Assembly: GCA_015232535.1 (NCBI GenBank)
Contig: JADFZM010000002.1
Location: 1-52,203 of the forward strand
Reading direction: 5' to 3'
Origin: Candidatus Omnitrophota bacterium
Lineage (GTDB): Bacteria; Omnitrophota; Gorgyraeia; Zapsychrales; Zapsychraceae
Length of the DNA: 52,203 bases
The translations under genes were made by a program, and so were the position numbers. The number at the start of each line of letters is the position of its first letter. The stretch's first letter is position 1. This document shows positions 1 through 9,455 of this stretch, piece by piece. The notes below the pieces were generated by a model. That model made no database searches. It saw only the letters and a program-made list of their open reading frames with translations, and was not told where the DNA came from.

Positions 1-2
1 CT

Positions 3-68
3 TTTGTATTCGCAAAGGCAAGTCCTTTAGCGGATCCGAAGGATTTGGAGAAGTTTTTGTATTCATAA
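3..68 (+). CDS. C-terminal fragment of a TPP-dependent dehydrogenase E1 alpha-like subunit (partial, 5' end outside window)
   Basis: Frame starting at nt 3 reads FVFAKASPLADPKDLEKFLYS*, which looks like an E1-alpha tail, and lies directly upstream of an E1-beta-like ORF. Confidence 0.5.
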   Translation, partial: FVFAKASPLADPKDLEKFLYS

Positions 69-127
69 TTTTAAACGATGGATGTAAGACGAGATACGTT
101 TTTCGTCCTTCGTTGAAAGAATAATAA

Positions 128-1171
128 ATGCCTTGGACAAAATTACAAATTGAGCGAGAAGAGCCGGTTTTCGACGAAAGCCAGGGACAGAACGTGCGCA
201 AGCTTTCTTACGGAGACGCTATCCGCGAAGCCCTCGACCAGGCCCTGGAAAAAGACGGGCGAGTTTATGTGATGGGGCAGGGGATAGATGACCCCGGCGG
301 TATGTTCGGGACAACATTAGACCTGCATAAGAAATACGGTAATGAGCGTGTTTTTGATACCCCACTTTCGGAGAGCTGCTTAACGGGTGTTGCCGTAGGC
401 TCGGCAATGGCCGGGATGAGGCCCGTCTATATTCATAATCGTCCCGATTTTCTTCTTTTGGCCATGGACCAGATAGTCAATCATGCCTCTAAGTGGAGCT
501 ATATGTTCGCCGGGCAGGTTTCAATCCCGCTTGTTATCCGTACTTGTATCGGGCGGGGATGGGGCTCTGCCGCCCAGCATTCGCAGGCTTTGCAGTCTTT
601 ATTCGCCCATGTTCCGGGTTTGAAAGTTGTTATGCCGGCATCGGCTTATGACGCTAAGGGGCTTTTGATCACCGCTATCGCCGATAATAATCCGGTTATC
701 TATATCGAGCATAGATGGTGCTACAAGCATATCGGTTATGTGCCGGAGAAAATTTATTCCATCCCCTTCGGGCAGGGAGTTGTTAAGAAAGAAGGCAAGG
801 ACGTTACAATAGTTGCTGTTTCGCATATGGTGATTGAATCTCTGCGCGCCTCCGTCGAGTTAGAAAAAAAGGGAATTAGCGTAGAGATTATTGACCCGCG
901 CACTCTTAGGCCTCTCGATGAGGAAATAATTTTGAAATCCGTGGCCAAAACAGGAAAACTTCTTGTTGCCGACCTTTGCTGGAAGACGGGCGGTTTCAGC
1001 TCGGAGGTAATAACAACAGTCGCCGAAAAAGGTTTACGGTCTCTTAAAAAGCCGCCGGTTCGATTGTCCTTTCCGGATATCCCTACTCCGGCAGGTTTTA
1101 CTTTGGAGAATGCTTTTTATCCGGGAGTTGATGATATTGTGCGGGAGGTTGAGAAGCTGGCGAAGGAGTAA
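128..1171 (+). CDS. Transketolase C-terminal / E1 beta-like subunit (alpha-ketoacid dehydrogenase family)
   Basis: 347 aa ORF; LSYGDAIREALDQAL, DTPLSESCLTGVAVGSAMAGMRPV and IDPRTLRPLDEE motifs typical of the E1-beta/transketolase pyrimidine-binding family. Confidence 0.85.
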   Translation: MPWTKLQIEREEPVFDESQGQNVRKLSYGDAIREALDQALEKDGRVYVMGQGIDDPGGMFGTTLDLHKKYGNERVFDTPLSESCLTGVAVGSAMAGMRPVYIHNRPDFLLLAMDQIVNHASKWSYMFAGQVSIPLVIRTCIGRGWGSAAQHSQALQSLFAHVPGLKVVMPASAYDAKGLLITAIADNNPVIYIEHRWCYKHIGYVPEKIYSIPFGQGVVKKEGKDVTIVAVSHMVIESLRASVELEKKGISVEIIDPRTLRPLDEEIILKSVAKTGKLLVADLCWKTGGFSSEVITTVAEKGLRSLKKPPVRLSFPDIPTPAGFTLENAFYPGVDDIVREVEKLAKE

Positions 1172-1176
1172 ATGAT

Positions 1177-2109
1177 TTGAACAAAGACTCAAAAATATTT
1201 ATAGTCGGGCATGATGATATACAGGAAAAGTCCCTTTTAGCCTATTTTGTTAAAAGCGGGTTTAAAAATGTTTTCTCCGCCTCGGATATCGCTTTAAACA
1301 CCGCTGTTCAGTCTTCTGTATTCCATTTCTTTATGAAGCACCGACCGGAATACGTTTTCTTAAACTCCATACGCTCCGGAGGAATAGAAGCCAACCGCCA
1401 AAGCCCGGCGGATTTTATTTATGAGAATATCGAAAGCCAGAACAATATATTTTACTCATCTTACAAATTCGGCGTCAAGAAGCTCCTTTATTTGGCCAGC
1501 TCCTGCGTTTATCCCAAGGAAGCTTCCCAGCCCATCAAAGAATCCTATATTTTGACAGGGGAACTTGAAGAAACAAGCCGGGCTTATTCAATTGCGAAAT
1601 TGGCGGGAATAGAAAGCACCCGCGCTTTCCGTAAGCAATATGGTTTAAACGCTATTGCCGCGATCCCGGCGACGGTTTACGGCCCCGGCGGGGATTTTGA
1701 TGCCGGGAAATCGCATGTGATTTCCGCTTTGATAGCGAAATTTACCGGCGCGGCCAGAGATAATTTAAGCGAAGTTACGGTTTGGGGCTCGGGTAAACCA
1801 CGCAGGGAATTCTTATATGTTGATGATTTTGTTTCGGCGTGCTTATTTTTAATGGAGAAATATAATGAGGAAGGTATTATTAATTTCGGCGCGGGAGAGG
1901 ATATATCGATTGCCGAGCTGGCGGGTATTATCGCGCGCAAAACAGGCTTTCGGGGAAGCGTAAGATACGACGCCTCTAAGCCGGAGGGAGTAATGCAAAA
2001 ACTTTTGGATAATTCCCGAATAAAACAATTGGGATGGAAGCCGAAAACTTCTCTGGATATGGGAATAGAAGAAACGTGTAAATGGTATAAGGATAATTCA
2101 GGCAAATAG
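1177..2109 (+). CDS. NAD-dependent sugar epimerase/reductase, GDP-L-fucose synthase-like
   Basis: 310 aa; TTG start; SDR-type SSCVYP...YSIAK motifs and WGSGKPRREFLYVDD signature of the GDP-fucose synthase-like family. Confidence 0.8.
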   Translation: MNKDSKIFIVGHDDIQEKSLLAYFVKSGFKNVFSASDIALNTAVQSSVFHFFMKHRPEYVFLNSIRSGGIEANRQSPADFIYENIESQNNIFYSSYKFGVKKLLYLASSCVYPKEASQPIKESYILTGELEETSRAYSIAKLAGIESTRAFRKQYGLNAIAAIPATVYGPGGDFDAGKSHVISALIAKFTGAARDNLSEVTVWGSGKPRREFLYVDDFVSACLFLMEKYNEEGIINFGAGEDISIAELAGIIARKTGFRGSVRYDASKPEGVMQKLLDNSRIKQLGWKPKTSLDMGIEETCKWYKDNSGK

Positions 2110-2131
2110 TGAAACAGAAACGGAGCAAGAG

Positions 2132-3064
2132 ATGAAAATATTAGTAACCGGCGGGGCGGGCTATATAGGCTCGGTAATGGTGCCGATGCTTTTATCTATG
2201 GGGCACGAGGTTACCGTTTTAGATAATTTCATGTTCAACCAGACTTCCCTTTTGGATTGCTGTCATTTTAAAACTTTGCAAATAATCAGGGGAGATACCC
2301 GTAACGAGGATTTAATAAAGAGATTGATCAAAGACAAAGACGCGATATTTCCCTTAGCTTGCCTTACCGGCGCTCCGTTATGCTCTAAAGAGCCGGCGAT
2401 GGCCGAGGATGTCATTCTTAAGGCGATGCGCCTTATTTTGAAGCTGCGCGGTAAAGGACAGGTTATCATTTATCCGACGACAAACAGCGGTTACGGTATC
2501 GGCGAAAAAGGCAAGTTTTGCACGGAGGATACTCCTCTTCGGCCTGTTTCTTTGTACGGTAAATTGAAAGTGCAGGCGGAAAACGAAATCCTGGAAGCGG
2601 GAAACGGCATTACCTTAAGGCTAGCTACTGCTTTTGGGGTTAGCCCGCGCATGAGATTGGATCTTTTGGTCAATGATTTTGCTTACCGCGCCCTTAATGA
2701 CCGCTATGTTATCTTATTCGAGGCGCATTTTAAGAGAAATTATATTCATGTCCGCGATGTTGCCAAGGCTTTCATCCATTCTTTGGATAATTTTGCGAAA
2801 ATGAAAGATCAGGCTTACAATGTGGGCTTAAGCGACGCGAATTTGAGCAAAAAGGAACTCTGCGAAGAGATAAAGAAACATGTCCCGGAGTTTTATTTCC
2901 TTGAATCAGCCGTCGGCGAAGACCCGGATAAAAGGGATTATATAGTCAGCAATGAAAAGATCGAGAAAACCGGTTATATGCCGGATGTTTCTTTGAGCGA
3001 TGGAATAAAAGAGCTTGTGAAAGGATACCAGGCGATAAAAAGAAACCAGTTCGCCAACATTTAA
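2132..3064 (+). CDS. NAD-dependent epimerase/dehydratase (extended SDR)
   Basis: N-term ILVTGGAGYIGSVMVPMLL Rossmann motif; YGKLK catalytic motif. Confidence 0.88.
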   Translation: MKILVTGGAGYIGSVMVPMLLSMGHEVTVLDNFMFNQTSLLDCCHFKTLQIIRGDTRNEDLIKRLIKDKDAIFPLACLTGAPLCSKEPAMAEDVILKAMRLILKLRGKGQVIIYPTTNSGYGIGEKGKFCTEDTPLRPVSLYGKLKVQAENEILEAGNGITLRLATAFGVSPRMRLDLLVNDFAYRALNDRYVILFEAHFKRNYIHVRDVAKAFIHSLDNFAKMKDQAYNVGLSDANLSKKELCEEIKKHVPEFYFLESAVGEDPDKRDYIVSNEKIEKTGYMPDVSLSDGIKELVKGYQAIKRNQFANI

Positions 3065-3067
3065 AAG

Positions 3068-4588
3068 ATGCAAAGTAAAACGGATGTTTTATTCGTAAAG
3101 CCGAATAACCAAAAGAAAATCTTTCAGGACCTGAGCAAGGATTTTTCCGGAATTGAGCCGCCTTTGTGGCTTATTTTAACCGCCGCTTTTATCAAAAAAG
3201 AAGGGTTTTCGGTTTCGGTTATCGATGCGGAGGCGGAGAATTTAAGCACAGACGAAACCCTGGAGCGAGCGCGTAAGGAAGATCCTCTTTTAGTCGCGGT
3301 CTTGGTTTCAGGCACAAACCCTTCTGCCTCGACGATAAATATGCCGGGGGCAGGCGAATTCCTGAAGGCGCTTCATGAAAAAGGCACGAGAGCCTTGACG
3401 GTTATTTCAGGGCTGCATCCGTCGGCTTTGCCCCGAAGGACGATGGAAGAGACGGCGGCGGATTTTTTGATAGAGGGCGAAGGGTTTTACACATACCGCG
3501 ATTTGATATCATTGCTTAAGAAGGGGAATCCTAAGGTAAATGATTTTAAGGTTAAAGGGCTTTGGTTTAGAAAGGGCAAAGAGATCCTTTCTAATCCCAG
3601 GGCGGATAATGTCAATGACTTAGGAGTTCTGCCTATGCCGGCATGGGATCTTCTTCCTATGGATAAATACCGGGCGCACAATTGGCATTGTTTTTCACGC
3701 GTCGATAAAAGGACCCCTTATGCTGTTATCTATACGAGCTTAGGTTGCCCTTTTAATTGCCATTTTTGCTGTATCAACTCTATTTTCGGCGGCCCCGGGA
3801 TCAGGTATCGCCCGGTAAAAGACGTTTTAAGCGAGATAGAATACTTAGTTAAGAATTATAAAGTTAAGAATATTAAGATTTTAGACGAGCTTTTCGCGCT
3901 TAACTGGAAGCACGTCGAGGAAATTTGCGACGGTTTGATCAATTTTGGTTTTGAGCTAAATATTTGGGTTTACGGGCGGGTTGATACGGTCAAGGATTAT
4001 ATGCTTGCCAAAATGAAAAAAGCCGGGATAAATTGGATAGCCTACGGGTATGAAGCCGGGAGCAAAAAAGTCAGAGACGGGGTTTCCAAAGGGCGTTTTA
4101 GCGAGAAAGAGATCAAAGAGATCACCCGAAAGACTCACGAGGCGGGGATCAGTATAGTCGCTAATTTTATCTTCGGTCTTCCCGAGGATGATATGGAAAC
4201 AATGAAGGAAACCCTTGATTTGGCCAAAGATCTTAATTGCGAATACGCTAATCTTTATTGCGCCATGGCTTATCCGGGCTCGAGGTTGTACGAGGATGCC
4301 GTTAAGCAAAAACTTCCTTTACCGGAAAGTTGGAGCGCTTTTTCTCAGTTTAGCGTTGACTGTTTGCCTTTGCCGACGAAATATATCACAAGCGCTGAGG
4401 TTTTACGTTTCCGCGACGCAGCGTTTGATGACTATTTTTCCGATCCGCGCTACTTGGAGATGATAGAAAGAAAATTCGGCGATAGCGCGGTTAATAACGT
4501 TAAGGCGATGCGTGAGGTAAAGTTAAAGAGGAAAAATTACACTCTTGATAACAAAGTTTATTTTAAGGGCACCATGGAGGCAATTTAA
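3068..4588 (+). CDS. B12-binding domain / radical SAM protein
   Basis: 506 aa; cluster motif SLGCPFNCHFCC (CxxxCxxC); N-terminal cobalamin-binding-like domain (VLVSGTNPSAS..ISGLHPSALP). Confidence 0.9.
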   Translation: MQSKTDVLFVKPNNQKKIFQDLSKDFSGIEPPLWLILTAAFIKKEGFSVSVIDAEAENLSTDETLERARKEDPLLVAVLVSGTNPSASTINMPGAGEFLKALHEKGTRALTVISGLHPSALPRRTMEETAADFLIEGEGFYTYRDLISLLKKGNPKVNDFKVKGLWFRKGKEILSNPRADNVNDLGVLPMPAWDLLPMDKYRAHNWHCFSRVDKRTPYAVIYTSLGCPFNCHFCCINSIFGGPGIRYRPVKDVLSEIEYLVKNYKVKNIKILDELFALNWKHVEEICDGLINFGFELNIWVYGRVDTVKDYMLAKMKKAGINWIAYGYEAGSKKVRDGVSKGRFSEKEIKEITRKTHEAGISIVANFIFGLPEDDMETMKETLDLAKDLNCEYANLYCAMAYPGSRLYEDAVKQKLPLPESWSAFSQFSVDCLPLPTKYITSAEVLRFRDAAFDDYFSDPRYLEMIERKFGDSAVNNVKAMREVKLKRKNYTLDNKVYFKGTMEAI

Positions 4589-5593
4589 ATGATAATAAGC
4601 CGGACACCTTTTAGGATCTCTTTTTTCGGCGGGGGAACCGATTACCCGGGATGGTTTAAGGAAAACGATGGCGCGGTTGTGGCGACAACGATCAATAAAT
4701 ATTGTTATATCACCTGCCGCTATCTTCCGCCATTTTTTGAACATAAATCGAGGATAATCTATTCCAAGATGGAGCATGTTTCAAAGATAGATGAGATTGA
4801 CCACCCGGCGGTCAGGGAGGTTTTAAGGTTTTTAAAAGTAAAAGAAGGCGTTGAGATCCATCACGACGGAGATTTGCCTGCCCGCACGGGACTGGGCTCA
4901 AGCTCTTCTTTCACCGTGGGCCTTTTGAACAGCATGTACGCGCTTTTAGGCAAGATGGCATCGAAAGAACAACTTGCAAAAGAGGCCATATATATCGAGC
5001 AAAATATGTGCCTTGAAAATGTCGGTTGCCAGGACCAGATGCTGGTTGCTCACGGCGGATTGAATTTTGTCGAATTCGGCGGGGACAATCACTTGAAAAT
5101 AAGCAAGATAACGGTGCCCGGGAGCACTCTCGAAGATTTACAGTCGAATCTGATGCTTTTTTTTACCGGGTTTTCGCGGAACGCCTCCGAAATAGCCAAG
5201 CATCAAGTAAAGAACATCCCTAATAAGCGTCGTGAACTTGAATTGTTGTACCAGATGGCGCTTGAGTCGTTAAAGATTTTAAACAATAACAAATTAAATG
5301 ATTTCGGTAAACTGCTGCACGAAAGCTGGATGCTTAAGAAAACACTCTCGGATAAAATCACAACGCCTCAGATCGATGAGATATACAATAATGCCAAAAA
5401 GTCCGGGGCTCTAGGCGGCAAGTTGATAGGGGCGGGCGGCGGCGGCTTCGTGCTTCTTTATGTCCCGAGGGAAAAGCAGGCGATTGTAAAGGAGAAATTA
5501 AAGAAGCTATTATTGGTCCCGTTTAAGTTCGAGACCTTAGGAAGTCAGATCATTTTCTATCAGCCGAGCGAAGGGTACGTTAAGAAAAAATAA
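4589..5593 (+). CDS. hddA: GHMP kinase, D-glycero-D-manno-heptose 7-phosphate kinase-like
   Basis: RTPFRISFFGGGTDYPGWF and LPARTGLGSSSSFTVGLLN; adjacent to HddC-like nucleotidyltransferase. Confidence 0.8.
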   Translation: MIISRTPFRISFFGGGTDYPGWFKENDGAVVATTINKYCYITCRYLPPFFEHKSRIIYSKMEHVSKIDEIDHPAVREVLRFLKVKEGVEIHHDGDLPARTGLGSSSSFTVGLLNSMYALLGKMASKEQLAKEAIYIEQNMCLENVGCQDQMLVAHGGLNFVEFGGDNHLKISKITVPGSTLEDLQSNLMLFFTGFSRNASEIAKHQVKNIPNKRRELELLYQMALESLKILNNNKLNDFGKLLHESWMLKKTLSDKITTPQIDEIYNNAKKSGALGGKLIGAGGGGFVLLYVPREKQAIVKEKLKKLLLVPFKFETLGSQIIFYQPSEGYVKKK

Positions 5594-5600
5594 TATTTCG

Positions 5601-6314
5601 ATGAAAAATAAATTAAAAAACATTGATGTGGTGATTCTTTGCGGAGGATTAGGCAAAAGGCTCCGCCCAATGACGGGAGAGGCTCAAAAAACGATGGCTA
5701 TGGTGGCCGGCCATCATTTCCTAGATATCCTCCTCGGCTATTTATCTAAGCAAGGCTTTAAAAGGGTCATCCTTTGTACCGGTTTTTTTGCCCAAGAAGT
5801 TGAGGAATATTATAAGAAGAATGATTTTGGCTTAAAACTGGAGTTTTCCCGGGAGCCAGAACCTTTGGGCACCGGAGGGGCTTTTAAGAATGCCGAAGGG
5901 ATGATTAATAGCGGGACATTTTTCGGTTTAAACGGCGATTGTTTCTGCCCGGTTGATTACAGCGCTGTCTATGAATTTCACAAGGAACATAATGGGGTTA
6001 CGACTTTGGTGGTTGCGCAGGTCGCCGATAGCCGCGATTTCGGCAGCATCATTCTCGATAAAGACGGAGCCATTAGCGATTTTTTAGAGAAAGATGCCAG
6101 CCGCGGGATAAGTTACATTAATGCCGGAATATATTGTTTTGAGAAGAAAATATTTGATTTCATGCCGAAACTGAAAAAGTTCTCTATTGAAACCGACGTT
6201 TTCCCCTCGATAATTAAAAAAGGTTTTTACGGATTTCTGACGGGTGCCGAGTTTATCGATATCGGGACACCCGAGAGGTTTTCTAAGGCGCAGGAAATTT
6301 TTAAGAAAGGGTGA
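5601..6314 (+). CDS. hddC: Sugar nucleotidyltransferase, D-glycero-D-manno-heptose 1-phosphate guanylyltransferase-like
   Basis: VVILCGGLGKRLRPMTGEAQKTM signature; LNGDCFCPVDY; context with HddA-like kinase and GmhB. Confidence 0.75.
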   Translation: MKNKLKNIDVVILCGGLGKRLRPMTGEAQKTMAMVAGHHFLDILLGYLSKQGFKRVILCTGFFAQEVEEYYKKNDFGLKLEFSREPEPLGTGGAFKNAEGMINSGTFFGLNGDCFCPVDYSAVYEFHKEHNGVTTLVVAQVADSRDFGSIILDKDGAISDFLEKDASRGISYINAGIYCFEKKIFDFMPKLKKFSIETDVFPSIIKKGFYGFLTGAEFIDIGTPERFSKAQEIFKKG

Positions 6315-6317
6315 AAC

Positions 6318-7493
6318 TTGAAAATAAATTTGGAACAAAGCAAAACCCTGATCTCTAAGGCCGATTACCGCGTCCCCTTCGGGACAATATCTTTAACCTC
6401 GGAAGCTAAGAAGCTTATAAAAGAGGCCTTAGATAGAAAATGGCTGACAAGGGGAAAACTTGTGCAGGAATTTGAAGAAAAATTCGCATCCCTTTTCGGG
6501 GTAAAGTATGCGGTAACGGTTAGTAGCGGTACGGATGCCGATTGCATTGCCTTAGCTGTTTTATACGATTACGGCGCAAAAAGGGGGGATGAGGTGATAA
6601 TCCCCGCTCTGACTTTTATTGCGACCGGAAACGCCGTTTTACAGGCCGGCTTTAAGCCTGTTTTTGTTGACGTAAAAAAAGAGACTTTGAATATCGACCC
6701 CGCAAGAATCGAAAAGGCCATCACCAATAAAACCCGGGCGATCATGCCGGTGCATTTGATGGGAAAGCCGGCCGAGATGGACAAGATAATGGCAATAGCT
6801 CGAAGGCATAACCTCTTTGTCGTTGAGGACGCAGCCGAGGCCCACGGTGCGCAATATAAGGGAAAATATGTCGGCACTTTCGGCCAAATGGCCGCTTTTT
6901 CCCTTTACGCGGCTCATATTGTTACGACCATTGAAGGGGGCATAATAATTACCGACGATAAAAAGATCGCCGAGATCTTAAGGTCTTTGCGCAATCATGG
7001 AATTGAAGGAAAATTCCGGGCAAAGCGGATCGGTTTCTCGGCGAAAATGAATGAAATTGAGGCGGCGGTGGGTTTGGGGAACATCAAGATTTTTGATAAA
7101 ATATTAAAGAAACGCCGGCGCAATTTGTTATATCTGATCGATAAATTCCGAAAATTCGACGATATATTCCTGTCTATCAAAGAGGAAAATAACGAAAAAA
7201 TCGGTCCGCACGCTTTTTCGATCGTCCTAAAGGATAACTCAAGGTTCACCAAGGACGAATTTGTAGCTTTTTTGGACAAAAGGGGCATTGATTCAAGGAA
7301 TTTATTTTATTCCATCCCAACCCAGTGCCCGAGCTACTCTTATCTTGGCCATAAGTTAGGGGAATTTCCCGAGGCGGAATATTGTTCGGATAACGGGACG
7401 CATATCGGGATCCATCAGGATTTGGAATTGAAAGATTTGGATTATGTCGAAGAGAATGTTGAAGAATTTTTGAGGGCAAAAGGGCTGAGGTAA
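6318..7493 (+). CDS. DegT/DnrJ/EryC1-family PLP enzyme; His replaces the usual PLP lysine (3-dehydratase-like?)
   Basis: 391 aa; TVSSGTDADCIALAV and VVEDAAEAHGAQYKGK motifs; active-site loop FSLYAAHIVTTIEGGIIIT in place of FSFYPTKxLGAYGDGG. Confidence 0.85.
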   Translation: MKINLEQSKTLISKADYRVPFGTISLTSEAKKLIKEALDRKWLTRGKLVQEFEEKFASLFGVKYAVTVSSGTDADCIALAVLYDYGAKRGDEVIIPALTFIATGNAVLQAGFKPVFVDVKKETLNIDPARIEKAITNKTRAIMPVHLMGKPAEMDKIMAIARRHNLFVVEDAAEAHGAQYKGKYVGTFGQMAAFSLYAAHIVTTIEGGIIITDDKKIAEILRSLRNHGIEGKFRAKRIGFSAKMNEIEAAVGLGNIKIFDKILKKRRRNLLYLIDKFRKFDDIFLSIKEENNEKIGPHAFSIVLKDNSRFTKDEFVAFLDKRGIDSRNLFYSIPTQCPSYSYLGHKLGEFPEAEYCSDNGTHIGIHQDLELKDLDYVEENVEEFLRAKGLR

Positions 7494-7497
7494 TTTT

Positions 7498-8616
7498 ATG
7501 AAAATAGCAATTAATTGCCGATCCTTTATTAACAAAAAATATACCGGCATCGGCCGCTATGCTTATCAGTTATTAAAAAGTTTAAGCGAGATCGATACCG
7601 AGAACCAATATTTGCTTTACATTAAAAAGGGATTGATAAATCTAAACAAAAGGATACCGAGTTTTAATGTAAAGAATTTTACGCTAAAGATCGACCGTTT
7701 CCACCACGGGTTGGAGAAATCTATCGGCACAGTCGATGTTTACCATGCGCCAAGCCCAGAAGCCGTGACAGTCAATAATGGCGCCAAGATAGTTGTAACA
7801 GTGCATGATCTTATCTTTAAGACCTTTCCGGAGGGGCACACGCAGACATCGATCGATGAAACGGAGAGGAAAATGCATAATATCGGCGAGAGGGCCGATA
7901 AAATAATCTGTTGTTCAGAGAATACCATAAATGACCTTAAGAAATATTTTAAAATACCCGATGAGAAAATAACGCTTATCTACCAGGGAGTGGATAAAAA
8001 CATTTTTTACCCGATAAACGCCGAAGAATCAAAACTTGCTGAACGGGTGATTAAAAAACGCGGGATCAAAGACCCTTTTATCCTTTCGGTCGGGACAATC
8101 GAGCCGAGGAAGAATTTGGAAAATATCTTATACTCATTTGATAAGCTTAGGGCACGCGGGAAGTTCAAGGGTAAATTGGCGGTTATAGGGATGGAAGGCT
8201 GGCTTAGCGAAGGAGTCGAAGGGCTGATAAAAAAGCTGGAATTAAAAGAGCATGTTGTTTTCCTCGGATATTTGACCGACCAGGAACTGCGGTATTTTTA
8301 TAACAAAGCCGAGGCTTTTGTATTTCCTTCCTTTTACGAAGGGTTTGGTTTTCCGATAATCGAGGCATTTTGCTGCGGAACCCCGGTTGTTACTTCAAAT
8401 GTTTCTTCTTGCCCGGAGGTGGCCAAAGATTCGGCTCTATTGGTAGACCCTTATAGCTCGGAAGATATTTCGGAGGCGATAGCACGGATATTGCATGACC
8501 CGAAGCTTAAGCGATCTCTTGTTGAAAAAGGATTTCGCCGCGGGAGCGATTTTAGTTTCCGGAAAACAGCCCAAAAAACATTAGCGGTTTATAACGAAGT
8601 TTGCCAAAAGCAATGA
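7498..8616 (+). CDS. Glycosyltransferase family 4 (group 1)
   Basis: FILSVGTIEPRKNLENILYSF and EAFVFPSFYEGFGFPIIEAFCCGTPVVTSNVSSCPEV motif. Confidence 0.92.
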   Translation: MKIAINCRSFINKKYTGIGRYAYQLLKSLSEIDTENQYLLYIKKGLINLNKRIPSFNVKNFTLKIDRFHHGLEKSIGTVDVYHAPSPEAVTVNNGAKIVVTVHDLIFKTFPEGHTQTSIDETERKMHNIGERADKIICCSENTINDLKKYFKIPDEKITLIYQGVDKNIFYPINAEESKLAERVIKKRGIKDPFILSVGTIEPRKNLENILYSFDKLRARGKFKGKLAVIGMEGWLSEGVEGLIKKLELKEHVVFLGYLTDQELRYFYNKAEAFVFPSFYEGFGFPIIEAFCCGTPVVTSNVSSCPEVAKDSALLVDPYSSEDISEAIARILHDPKLKRSLVEKGFRRGSDFSFRKTAQKTLAVYNEVCQKQ

Positions 8617-9455
8617 AAATAAGCGGATTCACAATTGCCCGCAATGTAATCAAATATAACTATCCCGTAATTGAGTCGATCAATTCAATTCTGCCGATCT
8701 GCGATGAGTTTATTGTCAATATCGGTGATTCCTCCGATGGTACGGAAGCCCTCCTTAAGGAACTTAAAAGCCCCAAGATAAGGATAATCAGGAATCGCTG
8801 GGATATGAGTTTAAAAAGCGAGACCTTGTCGCAGCAGACCAACCTTGCACTCAAAGAGTGTAAAGGAGACTGGGCTTTTTATTTGCAGTCGGACGAAGTT
8901 GTTCATGAAAAGGATCTCTCCCGGCTTTTTTCGCTGATGAAAAACAATTTAAACAATCAGAACGCGGATGCCCTAAGGTTCTATTGGCTGCATTTTTACG
9001 GGAGCTTTTACCGTTACCGAATTGATTCCGGTTGGTACCAGAAACAGGACAGGATAATTAGGAACAATAACACCGTCGAATCATACGGCGATGCCTATGG
9101 TTTCCGGCGAACAGACAAAAGGCCCCTGGGTAGAGTGAACACTGGATGTTTTATTTACCATTATGGCTGGGTTCAGCCGAGGGATTTGATGATGCAAAGG
9201 CGGATCAATGCCGAGGAGATAGGGTTTGTTTCTCTTGACGATAAAAAAACAAAGAAAGAATATGAATACGGCGACCTGGGCAGGTTTCCTCCTTATTTTG
9301 GCAGCCACCCGAAGGCCATGGCGGAGATAATTATAAAACATTCAATGAGCGTTGAAGATCTAAAGCGCATCGACAAAGAATTCTGGTGGCATCCGGCGAA
9401 AATATTGCGTTTGCGTTATAAGACCTTTAACCGTGTCAAGCAAAGAATCGATTAG
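8613..9455 (+). CDS. Glycosyltransferase family 2-like protein
   Basis: Start taken at ATG 8613 (ORF track from 8601). ISGFTIARNVIKYNYPVIESINSILPICDEFIVNIGDSSDGTE with WAFYLQSDEVVHE. Confidence 0.75.
   Translation: MKISGFTIARNVIKYNYPVIESINSILPICDEFIVNIGDSSDGTEALLKELKSPKIRIIRNRWDMSLKSETLSQQTNLALKECKGDWAFYLQSDEVVHEKDLSRLFSLMKNNLNNQNADALRFYWLHFYGSFYRYRIDSGWYQKQDRIIRNNNTVESYGDAYGFRRTDKRPLGRVNTGCFIYHYGWVQPRDLMMQRRINAEEIGFVSLDDKKTKKEYEYGDLGRFPPYFGSHPKAMAEIIIKHSMSVEDLKRIDKEFWWHPAKILRLRYKTFNRVKQRID

Noticed and set aside
219-2105. Antisense ORFs on the - strand (e.g. 219-407, 599-826, 1677-2105)
   Set aside because: They lie within strongly supported + strand genes and have no recognisable family motifs; typical shadow ORFs. 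The same applies to the other - strand ORFs in the track except 19031-20227.
5026-5223. Alternative-frame + strand ORF inside the hddA-like gene
   Set aside because: Nested in an out-of-frame, well-conserved kinase; no motif or RBS support. Similar nested ORFs at 17514, 30462, 35290, 39399 and 40308 rejected for the same reason.
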